NCBI GenBank assembly: GCA_030670375.1
Contig: DAOVBT010000134.1
Location: forward strand, 1-6,113
Length of the DNA stretch: 6,113 bases
Origin: Candidatus Aminicenantota bacterium
GTDB taxonomy: Bacteria; Acidobacteriota; Aminicenantia; Aminicenantales; Aminicenantaceae
Reading direction: 5' to 3'
This document shows, piece by piece, positions 1-5,973 of this stretch. Position 1 is the stretch's first letter. Every line of letters begins with the position of its first letter. A model generated the notes under the pieces. It saw nothing but the letters and a program-made list of their open reading frames with translations. It searched no databases and was not told where the DNA came from. Position numbers and translations under genes: made by a program.

Positions 1-671
1 TCTGATGGGTCATTGTCATTGTTTACAAAGTCGTAACCGTTGGATGATATCTTCTCTACATCATCTGTATTTGCTAGATCTGGGTGATCGAAATCGATTC
101 CCGTATCGATTACTGCGATAATGACCTGAACATCCCCTTTGGTTTCTTCCCAGGCTTCAAGAGCTTTAATGTCGGCTCTGTTTTTTCCCCGCGGGCCTGG
201 GAATCCAATTTCTTGACCCTCGTTAAAAAGAGCATACTGCAAATCGAAATAAATATCGTCGGGTTTAGGAACGGCAGTTATGTAGGTTTTATAATCTGGG
301 GTAGCATATTCAACATCTGGGTTCAACCTCAAGGCATATACCGTTTCTTCAACGGTTGAATGCTTTGGGACCTCGAGCACGTAGATATCGAGTTTAGGGA
401 TTCGTTTGATTTTTTTCGTCTGGTAGGCGTTTATCGTTGCTTCGATAGTTTGAGTTGACAGCGTCGGTTTGAATTTAACAAGAACTCGATCAGGAGCATA
501 ATGACTTTCCCCTGTTTTAAATGGCTGTCCGTTGTTTATGCGATGGATTTTATAGCGGTGCATCCGTTGATGATTGGATTTTTGTTTCCGAAATCGGGGA
601 AAATCGAAGCTGGAAGAAAAGAAAAAGATGAAGATGATCGAAACAAGCAATGCTGTTTTGGATTTTTTCAT
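1..671 (-). CDS. Secreted S8 (subtilisin-family) serine protease, N-terminal part, cut by left window edge
   Basis: Partial gene with 223 residues visible, continuing past base 1. The N-terminus has a lysine-rich start (MKKSK) and a hydrophobic stretch at residues about 7-21, so it is probably exported. Residues about 59-130 contain RVLVKFKP and PDVEYATPDY, which resemble the fervidolysin-type N-terminal propeptide of subtilases; that region normally acts as an inhibitor and folding aid that is cleaved off. The catalytic domain then begins, with VIDTGIDFDHPDL holding the active-site aspartate at residue 189. The catalytic His and Ser lie outside the window, so activity cannot be judged. It is the last visible gene of the leftward cluster and starts 12 bases after the beta-barrel gene. 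Two consecutive ATG codons exist (674 and 671); I chose 671 because GGAGG is only 2 bases from 674 but 5 from 671. The family is secure; the substrate is unknown. Confidence 0.92.
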   Translation of the reverse strand, partial: MKKSKTALLVSIIFIFFFSSSFDFPRFRKQKSNHQRMHRYKIHRINNGQPFKTGESHYAPDRVLVKFKPTLSTQTIEATINAYQTKKIKRIPKLDIYVLEVPKHSTVEETVYALRLNPDVEYATPDYKTYITAVPKPDDIYFDLQYALFNEGQEIGFPGPRGKNRADIKALEAWEETKGDVQVIIAVIDTGIDFDHPDLANTDDVEKISSNGYDFVNNDNDPS

Positions 672-676
672 CATGT

Positions 677-681
677 CCTCC
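677..681 (-). promoter_or_regulatory. Ribosome binding site of the S8 protease gene
   Basis: GGAGG reads on the minus strand at 681-677, directly after the stop codon (686-684) of the beta-barrel gene. It lies 5 bases before the ATG at 671 and only 2 before the ATG at 674, which favours the second ATG. Its place in the short gap suggests that ribosomes finishing the upstream gene can reinitiate here. Confidence 0.75.
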
Positions 682-683
682 GG

Positions 684-1463
684 TTAGAACGAAAAGGCAG
701 CGATTGCCACAAATCCCAAATCCATCCCGTCCCCGTATGGCAATATATGCACTTCTCCTTTGAGGAAGAAATTATCACTCATATTGAGGATGCTTCCGAG
801 TGTGATGTCAACCAGGCTTTTGGACTTGAGTTTTTGTTCCTCTGTCCCTTTTAAAGTTTGAATGGTCTGTTCCATTTCAAATTGTCCCCATAAGTTATTG
901 TAGCAAACGGCCAAATAGGGAGAGAAGGATTCTAGACCCATGAATTTGATATAGGGACCGGCAGAAGCCCTCATCCATCTCGGCTTTCCTGTCACTGTTC
1001 CGGTGACACTGAGTCCAGGGATATCCCAAGTTTCTTCTTTGCCGATGTGATAAAGGAATTGACCAGAGATGCCAAACTCGAAGTCGTTGGCATGAAAAAG
1101 AGATTTTCTTATTTCTGCACCGAAGATATACCCTCCTATGTCATCAGCAGGCAACTCGACTGAAAAGGGCAACCCCCTGAAAATCAAAGCATCATAATTG
1201 GATAAGGCATATCCGGCCAATCCGGAGATTGAAAATCCTTCGTTTATTTCAATCTCCAAATTTAAGGCGAAAATTTTGGATTTCAAATCAAAAGTTTGAT
1301 TCTTATTATCCCAGGTCACTTTTCGACTGAAATATTCGAATTGAACCCCCGGTTTTATCCTCAGCCCGCTGGAGAAGGATACATCCTGGAGCTGAGGAAA
1401 GGAAACTTGGGGAAGACAAAAGAAAAACAGGGCAGCAAGGAAAAACGTGAAATGTTTTTTCAT
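684..1463 (-). CDS. Predicted outer-membrane beta-barrel protein of unknown function
   Basis: 259 residues, not assigned to a named family. The N-terminus (MKKHFTF, then a strongly hydrophobic run to about residue 16) looks like a signal peptide. It contains LFFFC, but this does not fit a lipobox, so lipidation is unlikely. The mature part alternates polar and hydrophobic residues in many short stretches, for example KIFALNLEIEI, GYIFGAEI, FEFGISGQFLYH and FFLKGEVHIL. The protein ends in GFVAIAAFSF, matching the C-terminal beta-signal with terminal Phe that the BAM complex recognises. The size would suit a barrel of roughly 8-12 strands. It lies 15 bases downstream of the bamD-like gene and just before the S8 protease gene, so it is probably co-transcribed. 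An in-frame GTG at 1475 could add four residues, but it overlaps the Shine-Dalgarno sequence, so the ATG at 1463 is preferred. A porin, adhesin or structural role are all open. Confidence 0.8.
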   Translation of the reverse strand: MKKHFTFFLAALFFFCLPQVSFPQLQDVSFSSGLRIKPGVQFEYFSRKVTWDNKNQTFDLKSKIFALNLEIEINEGFSISGLAGYALSNYDALIFRGLPFSVELPADDIGGYIFGAEIRKSLFHANDFEFGISGQFLYHIGKEETWDIPGLSVTGTVTGKPRWMRASAGPYIKFMGLESFSPYLAVCYNNLWGQFEMEQTIQTLKGTEEQKLKSKSLVDITLGSILNMSDNFFLKGEVHILPYGDGMDLGFVAIAAFSF

Positions 1464-1474
1464 TTGAATTTTCA

Positions 1475-1480
1475 CTCCTT
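1475..1480 (-). promoter_or_regulatory. Ribosome binding site that sets the start of the beta-barrel gene
   Basis: AAGGAG reads on the minus strand at 1480-1475 and overlaps the stop codon of the bamD-like gene (1481-1479). It lies 11 bases before the ATG at 1463, slightly long but usable. Its last base is the G of the possible GTG start at 1475, so it cannot serve that codon. This argues for the shorter protein. Confidence 0.65.
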
Positions 1481-2264
1481 AGTCGATTGGGTTCTTTTTT
1501 TCGATTTCCTCCATTCTTTCCAGTGCTTTTTTTGCGAATTTGCTTTGAGGATAATCGGATATCAATTTTGTGTAATACGGAATGCTTTCTTCGGTTTGAC
1601 TCATCTTATAATAGGAATCTCCGAGAATAAAAAAGACTTCGTCCAATCCTGAAAATGTCGGATAATTGGAAAGAATATCCTTTAGTCGGCTAAGGGCGGC
1701 AGGATAGGCTCTTCTTTTGTAGTAGAGTTTCCCGATGCTCAAAGTGTGTGCGGCCAAGTATTCTTCGCATACCTTTACTTTTTCTCGTGCCTCCTTTGTC
1801 TCGTCACTCAAGGGGTAGTCTGTTATGAGACGTTTGAACTCCAGGAGGGCTTGTTCGGTTTTTGTTTGATCGCGTCCGGGTTTGAGGGTTTTTTTAAAAA
1901 AAGATAAGGCAATTTGAAGCTGTGCATACGGGGCTGAAGGACTCAGCGGAAAATTGGTGATGAAATCTCTGTATTCGGATGCTGCAAGGATCATGCTGCC
2001 TTGGTCACCCTGATGAAAGTAGGAATCTGCGATGGCTAGTTTAGCCCGTTGGGCGTAAAAACTCTTTGGGAAAGAATCGATAACCTGCCTGAGGTATAGA
2101 CGTGCTTTTTCAGGATCTTTTTTTATGAATTGTTCCCCTGTTCTGAACAAGGCTTCATCGGAGGAGGCGATTTCTGGATCTATTTGAAGGCTTTTCTTTT
2201 TACATGCTGGTCCGATAAATATCAGAAGAAGGCTGAGGATTCCTATAAATATTCGCATTTTCAT
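1479..2264 (-). CDS. bamD: BamD/YfiO-like outer-membrane assembly lipoprotein
   Basis: 261 residues. In known bacteria BamD is a periplasm-facing lipoprotein that works with BamA to fold beta-barrels into the outer membrane. Here the N-terminus is MKMR, a hydrophobic run, then IGPAC with the likely lipidated cysteine at residue 21. The -3 position of this lipobox is Gly rather than the usual Leu, so it is imperfect. From residue about 37 onward there are tetratricopeptide-type helical pairs, with repeated patterns such as A-x-LYLRQVIDSFPKS, YRDFITNFPLSPSAPYA, FKRLITDYPLSD, LKDILSNYP and YTKLISDYPQSKFAKKA. The length matches BamD (about 240-270). AAAGGA at 2276-2271 lies 6 bases before the ATG at 2264, so this start is well placed; an ATG at 2258 is less likely. 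The gene lies 16 bases after the epimerase gene and 15 before a candidate barrel. A general TPR/YbgF-like lipoprotein is the main alternative. Confidence 0.85.
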   Translation of the reverse strand: MKMRIFIGILSLLLIFIGPACKKKSLQIDPEIASSDEALFRTGEQFIKKDPEKARLYLRQVIDSFPKSFYAQRAKLAIADSYFHQGDQGSMILAASEYRDFITNFPLSPSAPYAQLQIALSFFKKTLKPGRDQTKTEQALLEFKRLITDYPLSDETKEAREKVKVCEEYLAAHTLSIGKLYYKRRAYPAALSRLKDILSNYPTFSGLDEVFFILGDSYYKMSQTEESIPYYTKLISDYPQSKFAKKALERMEEIEKKNPID

Positions 2265-2280
2265 TTTGTTTCCTTTGAAG

Positions 2281-3231
2281 TCAGATTTTTTCCGAATTTA
2301 TTGTCTGGATCCAATCCCACTCAGATCTTAATCCTTCTTCGAGAGTAATTTTGGGGGAATATTTCAAATCATTTTTTGCTTTTTGAATGTCTGCAAAAGT
2401 GTGTCGCACATCCCCTTTTTGTCCCGAAACATACCGTATTTTTATCTTTCTTTGACAAATTTCCTCTAGAACAGGGATGATATCAGCCAGCTTTTTCCGG
2501 GTGCCTCCTCCGAGATTGTAATTTTCTCCTGCTCTTCCATATTCTATAGACGACAGATTGGCCCAGATTATATCATCGATAAAGGTAAAATCCCGCGTTT
2601 GCTGTCCATCACCAAAAACAATGATTTCTTCACCTTCAAGAATAGATTTGAAAAATTTATGAAAAGCCATGTCTGGACGCTGACCTGGACCGTAGACTGT
2701 AAAAAACCTCAGGGAAACACATGGAATGCCATAGTTTTTGTAATACAGAAAACAAAGGTTTTCGGCTGCCAATTTGGTCACACCATAGGGAGAATAGGGA
2801 TGCAGGGTGCTTGTTTCTGTCATCGGAAGCTGAGGACTCAATCCATAAACAGACGAGGATGATGCATAAATGAATTTTTTAAGTTTTGACTTTTTGGCAG
2901 CTTCCAAAAGCCTTTGGGTAGCATCGATGTTGTTTTTGGTATAGATGGAAAAGTCTGATCCCCAGCTCGTTCTCACTCCTGGCTGGGCAGCAAAATGGAA
3001 AACAACATCGATGTTATCCATGATTTTGTCGAGGTCTATCTCGAGAATATCAGCAGGAATGAGTTCGAAATGCGGATGACTGATAAGGGATTGGATATTA
3101 TTTTCTTTGATCGATCGAGAGTAAAAATCTGTAAAGGCATCTAGGGCGACAATGTGTGCGCCATCACGGATCAGTTTTTTACAGAGATGAGACCCGATAA
3201 ATCCTGCTGCGCCAGTGACGAGGTAGTTCAT
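2281..3231 (-). CDS. NAD-dependent nucleotide-sugar epimerase/dehydratase (extended SDR family)
   Basis: 316 residues, full length for the family. The Rossmann motif TGAAGFIGSH lies at residues 6-15, and an acidic residue, Asp31, ends the second strand, as in NAD-preferring members. HFAAQPGVRTSWG follows at 79-91. The catalytic triad is visible: Ser in YASSSSVYG (124-127) and Tyr149-x-x-x-Lys153 in YGVTK. RFFTVYGPGQRPDMA and DGQQTRDFTFIDD are substrate-side motifs of UDP-sugar 4-epimerases. The AAQPGVR-type segment and overall form resemble UDP-glucuronate/UDP-glucose 4-epimerases, but the exact sugar cannot be fixed from sequence. The enzyme is cytoplasmic and would supply precursors for capsule, LPS or other glycans. 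The start is one base after the stop of the PASTA gene with only a weak Shine-Dalgarno, so translation is probably coupled. No glycosyltransferase genes are visible nearby, which is unusual for this family. Confidence 0.93.
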   Translation of the reverse strand: MNYLVTGAAGFIGSHLCKKLIRDGAHIVALDAFTDFYSRSIKENNIQSLISHPHFELIPADILEIDLDKIMDNIDVVFHFAAQPGVRTSWGSDFSIYTKNNIDATQRLLEAAKKSKLKKFIYASSSSVYGLSPQLPMTETSTLHPYSPYGVTKLAAENLCFLYYKNYGIPCVSLRFFTVYGPGQRPDMAFHKFFKSILEGEEIIVFGDGQQTRDFTFIDDIIWANLSSIEYGRAGENYNLGGGTRKKLADIIPVLEEICQRKIKIRYVSGQKGDVRHTFADIQKAKNDLKYSPKITLEEGLRSEWDWIQTINSEKI

Positions 3232-3232
3232 A

Positions 3233-3949
3233 TCATTTGCTAACTTCTAGAGTGATTCTATTTCTCTTCTGAATTTTTGATCCTGGAGCAGGAGATTGGT
3301 TGATGATGATTCCTGAGCCCAGGCCACGATAATATCGGTATCGTATGTTGCTCACGTTGAAATCCATCCCTTCTAACTGGGTGATTGAGCTTGTTGCTTT
3401 TTTACCGATCAGATCTGGCATGAGGTATCTGATCTCGTGCTGACCCTGGCTGACCAAAAGGCTGACAGGTGTATCTCGCCCTACTTCTTCTTCAGTGAGA
3501 GGATATTGCCCGATGATTTTGCCCGCAGCATATTTTGGTGTATGAACATGGGAAATTTTCCCTTCTCTCAATCCAGCCTCTTCCAGAATAGGACGGATAG
3601 TCTGAAGGTTTTTCCCCAAAAGTTCTGGGACGACAACTTTTTCTTTTCCTGCACTCAACACGACTCTTGCTTCGGTGTTGATCTTAACCTTAGAATTTGC
3701 CGGTGGATCTTGGAAAATAATTTTCCCACGTTCATACCGCTGATGAAGTCGCACGCCGCTTTGAACAAGATGAATTTTTTTCTTTTCGAGATCGGTCTTT
3801 GCCTCTTCCAAAGTTTTGCCGATAAGGCTTGGCAATGTGATCATTTCTCCTTTGAGAGTGAACTGGAATGAAAGGATGGCACTGATGAAAAATAAATTCA
3901 GAAAAAGCAATATCAGCAGAGCATAATTAAAGATTTTTTTTGCAGACAT
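3233..3949 (-). CDS. Membrane-anchored protein with three PASTA domains and no catalytic domain
   Basis: 238 residues. A short basic cytoplasmic N-terminus (MSAKK) precedes one transmembrane segment at about 8-32, then three PASTA repeats at about 36-102, 103-171 and 172-238. Each repeat opens with the typical P-x-L-x-G-K pattern (LPSLIGKTLEEA, VPELLGKNLQTI, MPDLIGKKATSS). Each carries the G-x-I-I-x-Q-x-P-type turn (GKIIFQDPPANSKV, GKIIGQYPLTEEEV, SGIIINQSPAPGSKI). PASTA domains in Ser/Thr kinases and penicillin-binding proteins bind or sense peptidoglycan fragments and sit outside the inner membrane. Here no kinase or transpeptidase domain is attached and none is encoded nearby. It is the first gene of the leftward cluster, next to the divergent intergenic region. 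The start is firm because a stop codon (3955-3953) lies two codons upstream in frame, but the Shine-Dalgarno is weak. Its function, perhaps a wall-binding scaffold or sensor, is inferred. Confidence 0.9.
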   Translation of the reverse strand: MSAKKIFNYALLILLFLNLFFISAILSFQFTLKGEMITLPSLIGKTLEEAKTDLEKKKIHLVQSGVRLHQRYERGKIIFQDPPANSKVKINTEARVVLSAGKEKVVVPELLGKNLQTIRPILEEAGLREGKISHVHTPKYAAGKIIGQYPLTEEEVGRDTPVSLLVSQGQHEIRYLMPDLIGKKATSSITQLEGMDFNVSNIRYRYYRGLGSGIIINQSPAPGSKIQKRNRITLEVSK

Positions 3950-3982
3950 CGGCTATTTTTTTCTTTCACAGAGCAAAATCTA

Positions 3983-4011
3983 TTAATACCATAGAATAAT
4001 AACCAAGTAAA
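3983..4011 (-). promoter_or_regulatory. Weak candidate promoter for the leftward five-gene cluster
   Basis: On the minus strand TTTACT (4011-4006) is followed after 17 bases by TATTAA (3988-3983). These match the sigma-70 -35 and -10 consensus at about four of six positions each. The site is upstream of the PASTA gene start at 3949, the only place where this cluster could have its own leading promoter within the window. The region is AT-rich, so chance matches are easy; other registers are possible. Confidence 0.28.
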
Positions 4012-4041
4012 CCTCAAAAAAGTTACTGGAAGCATCCCCAT

Positions 4042-4097
4042 TTCCGTGATATCAAAAGGCTTTATATTGGCTTTCAGGAATGGTTTTGCTTCCGTGA
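4042..4097. repeat. Two copies of TTCCGTGA in the divergent intergenic region
   Basis: The eight-base word TTCCGTGA occurs at 4042-4049 and again at 4090-4097, 48 bases apart (start to start). A shorter direct repeat, GGCTTT, lies between them at 4058-4063 and 4069-4074. Copies of a word in the spacer between two divergent genes can be regulator binding sites, but the length is short enough for chance. No regulator gene is visible nearby. Confidence 0.25.
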
Positions 4098-4116
4098 AGA
4101 TTTTTAGGCAAAAGAT

Positions 4117-4145
4117 TTGCTGAAGGGCAATATTTTTTTTATAAT
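4117..4145 (+). promoter_or_regulatory. Probable sigma-70-type promoter of the threonine aldolase gene
   Basis: A perfect TATAAT lies at 4140-4145, with TTGCTG (three of six consensus bases, including TTG) at 4117-4122 and the ideal 17-base spacer, which is rich in T. Transcription would begin near 4152, leaving a 5' leader of only about 23 bases before the ATG at 4175. That leaves no room for a riboswitch or attenuator. Confidence 0.7.
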
Positions 4146-4160
4146 AGAGCTCTCACTAGA

Positions 4161-4165
4161 GGAGG
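4161..4165 (+). promoter_or_regulatory. Ribosome binding site of the threonine aldolase gene
   Basis: GGAGG, inside the longer purine run AGAGGAGGAA, lies 9 bases before the ATG at 4175. A second in-frame ATG at 4187 is too far away to be preferred, so the first ATG is the likely start. Confidence 0.75.
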
Positions 4166-4174
4166 AACGAGCGG

Positions 4175-5218
4175 ATGTCAGATTATATGGCTGAGTTTTC
4201 GGATTTTAGGAGCGATACGGTCACCCGTCCCACAGAAAATATGCAAAAAGCCATGGCCGAGGCAATTGTGGGAGATGATGTTCTGGGGGATGATCCCACC
4301 GTTCAGAGGCTTGAAACCATGGCTTCTGAAATCACGGGGAAAGAAGCGGGTCTTTTTGTTCCCTCGGGAACGATGGGAAATTCTGTTGCCATAAAAGTAT
4401 GGACAAATGAGCTGGAGGAGGTCATCGTGGAGTCTCGGGCTCATCTGTATAACATGGAGTCGACACACATGACATTTATTTCCCGAGTCACGCCTCGTCC
4501 GCTTTCCTCTAATCGGGGGGCAATGGATCCGGAAGAAGTGGAACGCAATATCCGTGTGCCTTCTGTGCATATCCCGAAGACATCTCTTATTTGTGTGGAA
4601 AACAGTCACAATAACTGGAGTGGGGCTGTTGTTCCATTGGAAAATCTCAAAGTCATGAGACAGATCGCCGACAGACACAACTTGAAGGTTCATTTTGATG
4701 GGGCTCGTATTTTCAACGCAAGCCACGCGTCGGGGATACCCGTGAAGGAATACGCAAAAATCGGAGACTCTTTGATGTTTTGTCTGTCAAAAGGCCTCTC
4801 TGCCCCTGTGGGATCCATGTTGGTCGGCCCGAAGGATTTCATCGAATATGCTCGTCGTGTAAGGAAGGCATTGGGTGGAGGGATGAGGCAGGTGGGTGTA
4901 CTTGCAGCTCCTGGTATTGTGGCTCTCACGGAGATGCTCGACAGATTGAAAGAAGATAATGGCCGAGCCAAAAGATTGGCATCTGCCATTGCCAGCATGC
5001 CAGGCATCCGGTTGGACCCTGCGAAGATCGATACAAATATCATTATTTTCGGGTTCGATCATCCCAAATTCTCTATCCCGGAATTTCTTGCCAAACTGAA
5101 AGAGCATGCTATTTTGGCTTTAGCGACTACAGGGGGGATTCGGTTTGTCACGCATAAGGATGTGGGCGATGACGATGTTGACAGAGCCATCAATGCATTC
5201 CAAAAGCTCCTTTCTTAA
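4175..5218 (+). CDS. ltaE: Low-specificity L-threonine aldolase (PLP-dependent)
   Basis: 347 residues, the normal length for the family. The enzyme cleaves L-threonine or L-allo-threonine to glycine and acetaldehyde using pyridoxal phosphate, in the cytoplasm. The N-terminus has the family signature FRSDTVTRPT followed by GDDVLGDDPTVQRLE. SGTMGNSVA supplies the phosphate-binding loop. AHLY places the probable catalytic histidine at residue 90, and HFDGARI (173-179) holds the cofactor-contacting Asp175. The PLP lysine is Lys206 in CLSKGLSAPVGS. GGGMRQVG follows, then the small C-terminal domain ending in ATTGGIRFVTHKDV. All key residues are present. It is transcribed alone from its own promoter, divergent from the envelope cluster and convergent with the Fe-S gene. 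Related beta-eliminating lyases share the fold, but the DTVTRPT and GDD motifs point to threonine aldolase. Confidence 0.96.
   Translation: MSDYMAEFSDFRSDTVTRPTENMQKAMAEAIVGDDVLGDDPTVQRLETMASEITGKEAGLFVPSGTMGNSVAIKVWTNELEEVIVESRAHLYNMESTHMTFISRVTPRPLSSNRGAMDPEEVERNIRVPSVHIPKTSLICVENSHNNWSGAVVPLENLKVMRQIADRHNLKVHFDGARIFNASHASGIPVKEYAKIGDSLMFCLSKGLSAPVGSMLVGPKDFIEYARRVRKALGGGMRQVGVLAAPGIVALTEMLDRLKEDNGRAKRLASAIASMPGIRLDPAKIDTNIIIFGFDHPKFSIPEFLAKLKEHAILALATTGGIRFVTHKDVGDDDVDRAINAFQKLLS
5215..5218. other. TTAA palindrome used as stop codon by both converging genes
   Basis: The plus-strand TAA at 5216-5218 ends the threonine aldolase gene and the minus-strand TAA at 5217-5215 ends the Fe-S gene. 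The two coding regions overlap by four bases, so there is no intergenic space here and any transcription terminator must lie inside one of the genes. Confidence 0.95.
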
Positions 5219-5973
5219 GTTTTTTTGTCAATGACGAGGGCTTGCTCGACGATTTCGGCTATGTCCCATATCTTCAGGCTTTCTTCCATATCTTTGCTTT
5301 TGATGGCATCGTCGAACATGGTGACGCAGAACGGACAGGCTGTGGAAATCCATTCGGGATCTGTGGCAAGGGCATCTTCCAGCCTTTGGATGTTGATTCT
5401 TTTGCCGATTTTCTCGTCCATCCACATCCATCCTCCTCCCGCTCCGCAACAAAAGGATTCCTTTCCGGAGCGTTTCATTTCTCGGATATCCAAGGAAGGG
5501 ATGGCATGGAGCACTTCACGAGGGGCTTTGTAAATCCCGTTATATCTTCCCAGATAACAGGGGTCATGATAGGTCAACTTTTTGGGGATGGCGCGATCCA
5601 GTTTCAAATGGCCCGATCCTATGAGTTCGGAAAGGAATTCTGCATGATGTTTTACATCACAAGAAAATCCCATTTGGGGATATTCATTTTTGATTGTATT
5701 TAGACCATGAGGACAGAGAGTAACGATTTTTTTGAATTGATATTCAGCCAGAAGTGAAATATTCTCTTCTGCTGCTACCTGGAAAAGGTATTCGTTTCCC
5801 ATCCTCCGGGAAGTTTCCCCGCAGCATATCTCAGCATCACCAATAACGCCGTAATCGATTTTTAATTTATTGAGAATTTCAACAAAAGATCGGGTAACTT
5901 TTTTATTGCGATCATCATAAGCGCCAGCGCATCCCACGTAAAAAAGCACGTCAACAGGGTCACCGGGTGACAA
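5215..5973 (-). CDS. (Fe-S)-binding protein with two cysteine-rich CCG domains, HdrD/GlcF-like, C-terminal part
   Basis: 252 residues from a TTG at 5973, but this is very likely only the C-terminal half of a longer protein. Related HdrD-like and GlcF-like proteins transfer electrons between flavoproteins, quinones or thiols and carry a 4Fe-4S domain ahead of two CCG domains. The first CCG domain has Cys15 (VGCAGAYDD), Cys50-Cys51-Gly (ICCGETSRR) and Cys87 in LCPHGLN; the usual second cysteine of the closing CxxC is Gly90. The second has Cys139 (HDPCYLGR), CCGAGGG at 175-181 and an intact CPFC at 213-216. The family-like WAEGIDVRV lies in frame just upstream of the TTG, no ribosome binding site supports the TTG, and no ATG or GTG is available before a TGA at 6027-6025. 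The true start is therefore elsewhere. Family membership is secure; the electron partners are unknown. Confidence 0.88.
   Translation of the reverse strand: MSPGDPVDVLFYVGCAGAYDDRNKKVTRSFVEILNKLKIDYGVIGDAEICCGETSRRMGNEYLFQVAAEENISLLAEYQFKKIVTLCPHGLNTIKNEYPQMGFSCDVKHHAEFLSELIGSGHLKLDRAIPKKLTYHDPCYLGRYNGIYKAPREVLHAIPSLDIREMKRSGKESFCCGAGGGWMWMDEKIGKRINIQRLEDALATDPEWISTACPFCVTMFDDAIKSKDMEESLKIWDIAEIVEQALVIDKKT

Noticed and set aside
501..854. Plus-strand open frame spanning the junction of the barrel and S8 protease genes
   Set aside because: It lies opposite two well-supported minus-strand genes, including a signal peptide and a Shine-Dalgarno, and has no motif of its own.
1889..1902. T7A7 run inside the bamD-like gene as a programmed frameshift site
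   Set aside because: It is read as TTT TTT AAA AAA in frame (FFKK), the codon phase does not fit a standard slippery heptamer, and the protein continues normally on both sides. It may still be an indel-prone spot in sequencing.
3437..3871. Plus-strand open frame of 144 codons opposite the PASTA gene
   Set aside because: The opposite strand encodes clear PASTA repeats, and the plus-strand translation looks like antisense of them with no family features.
4028..4093. Inverted pair GGAAGCA / TGCTTCC in the divergent spacer
   Set aside because: The arms are seven bases long with a loop of about 52 bases, too weak to support a hairpin or an RNA element.
4131..4141. T-rich run before the threonine aldolase gene as a terminator
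   Set aside because: No GC-rich stem precedes it, and it is better explained as part of the promoter spacer leading into TATAAT.
4146..4174. Possible riboswitch in front of the threonine aldolase gene
   Set aside because: The predicted leader is only about 23 bases, too short for any known riboswitch, if the TATAAT at 4140-4145 is the promoter.
5242..5703. Plus-strand open frame of 153 codons opposite the Fe-S protein gene
   Set aside because: The minus-strand frame has clear CCG-domain motifs throughout this stretch. The plus-strand reading has no recognisable domain and no convincing ribosome binding site, so it is a shadow frame.
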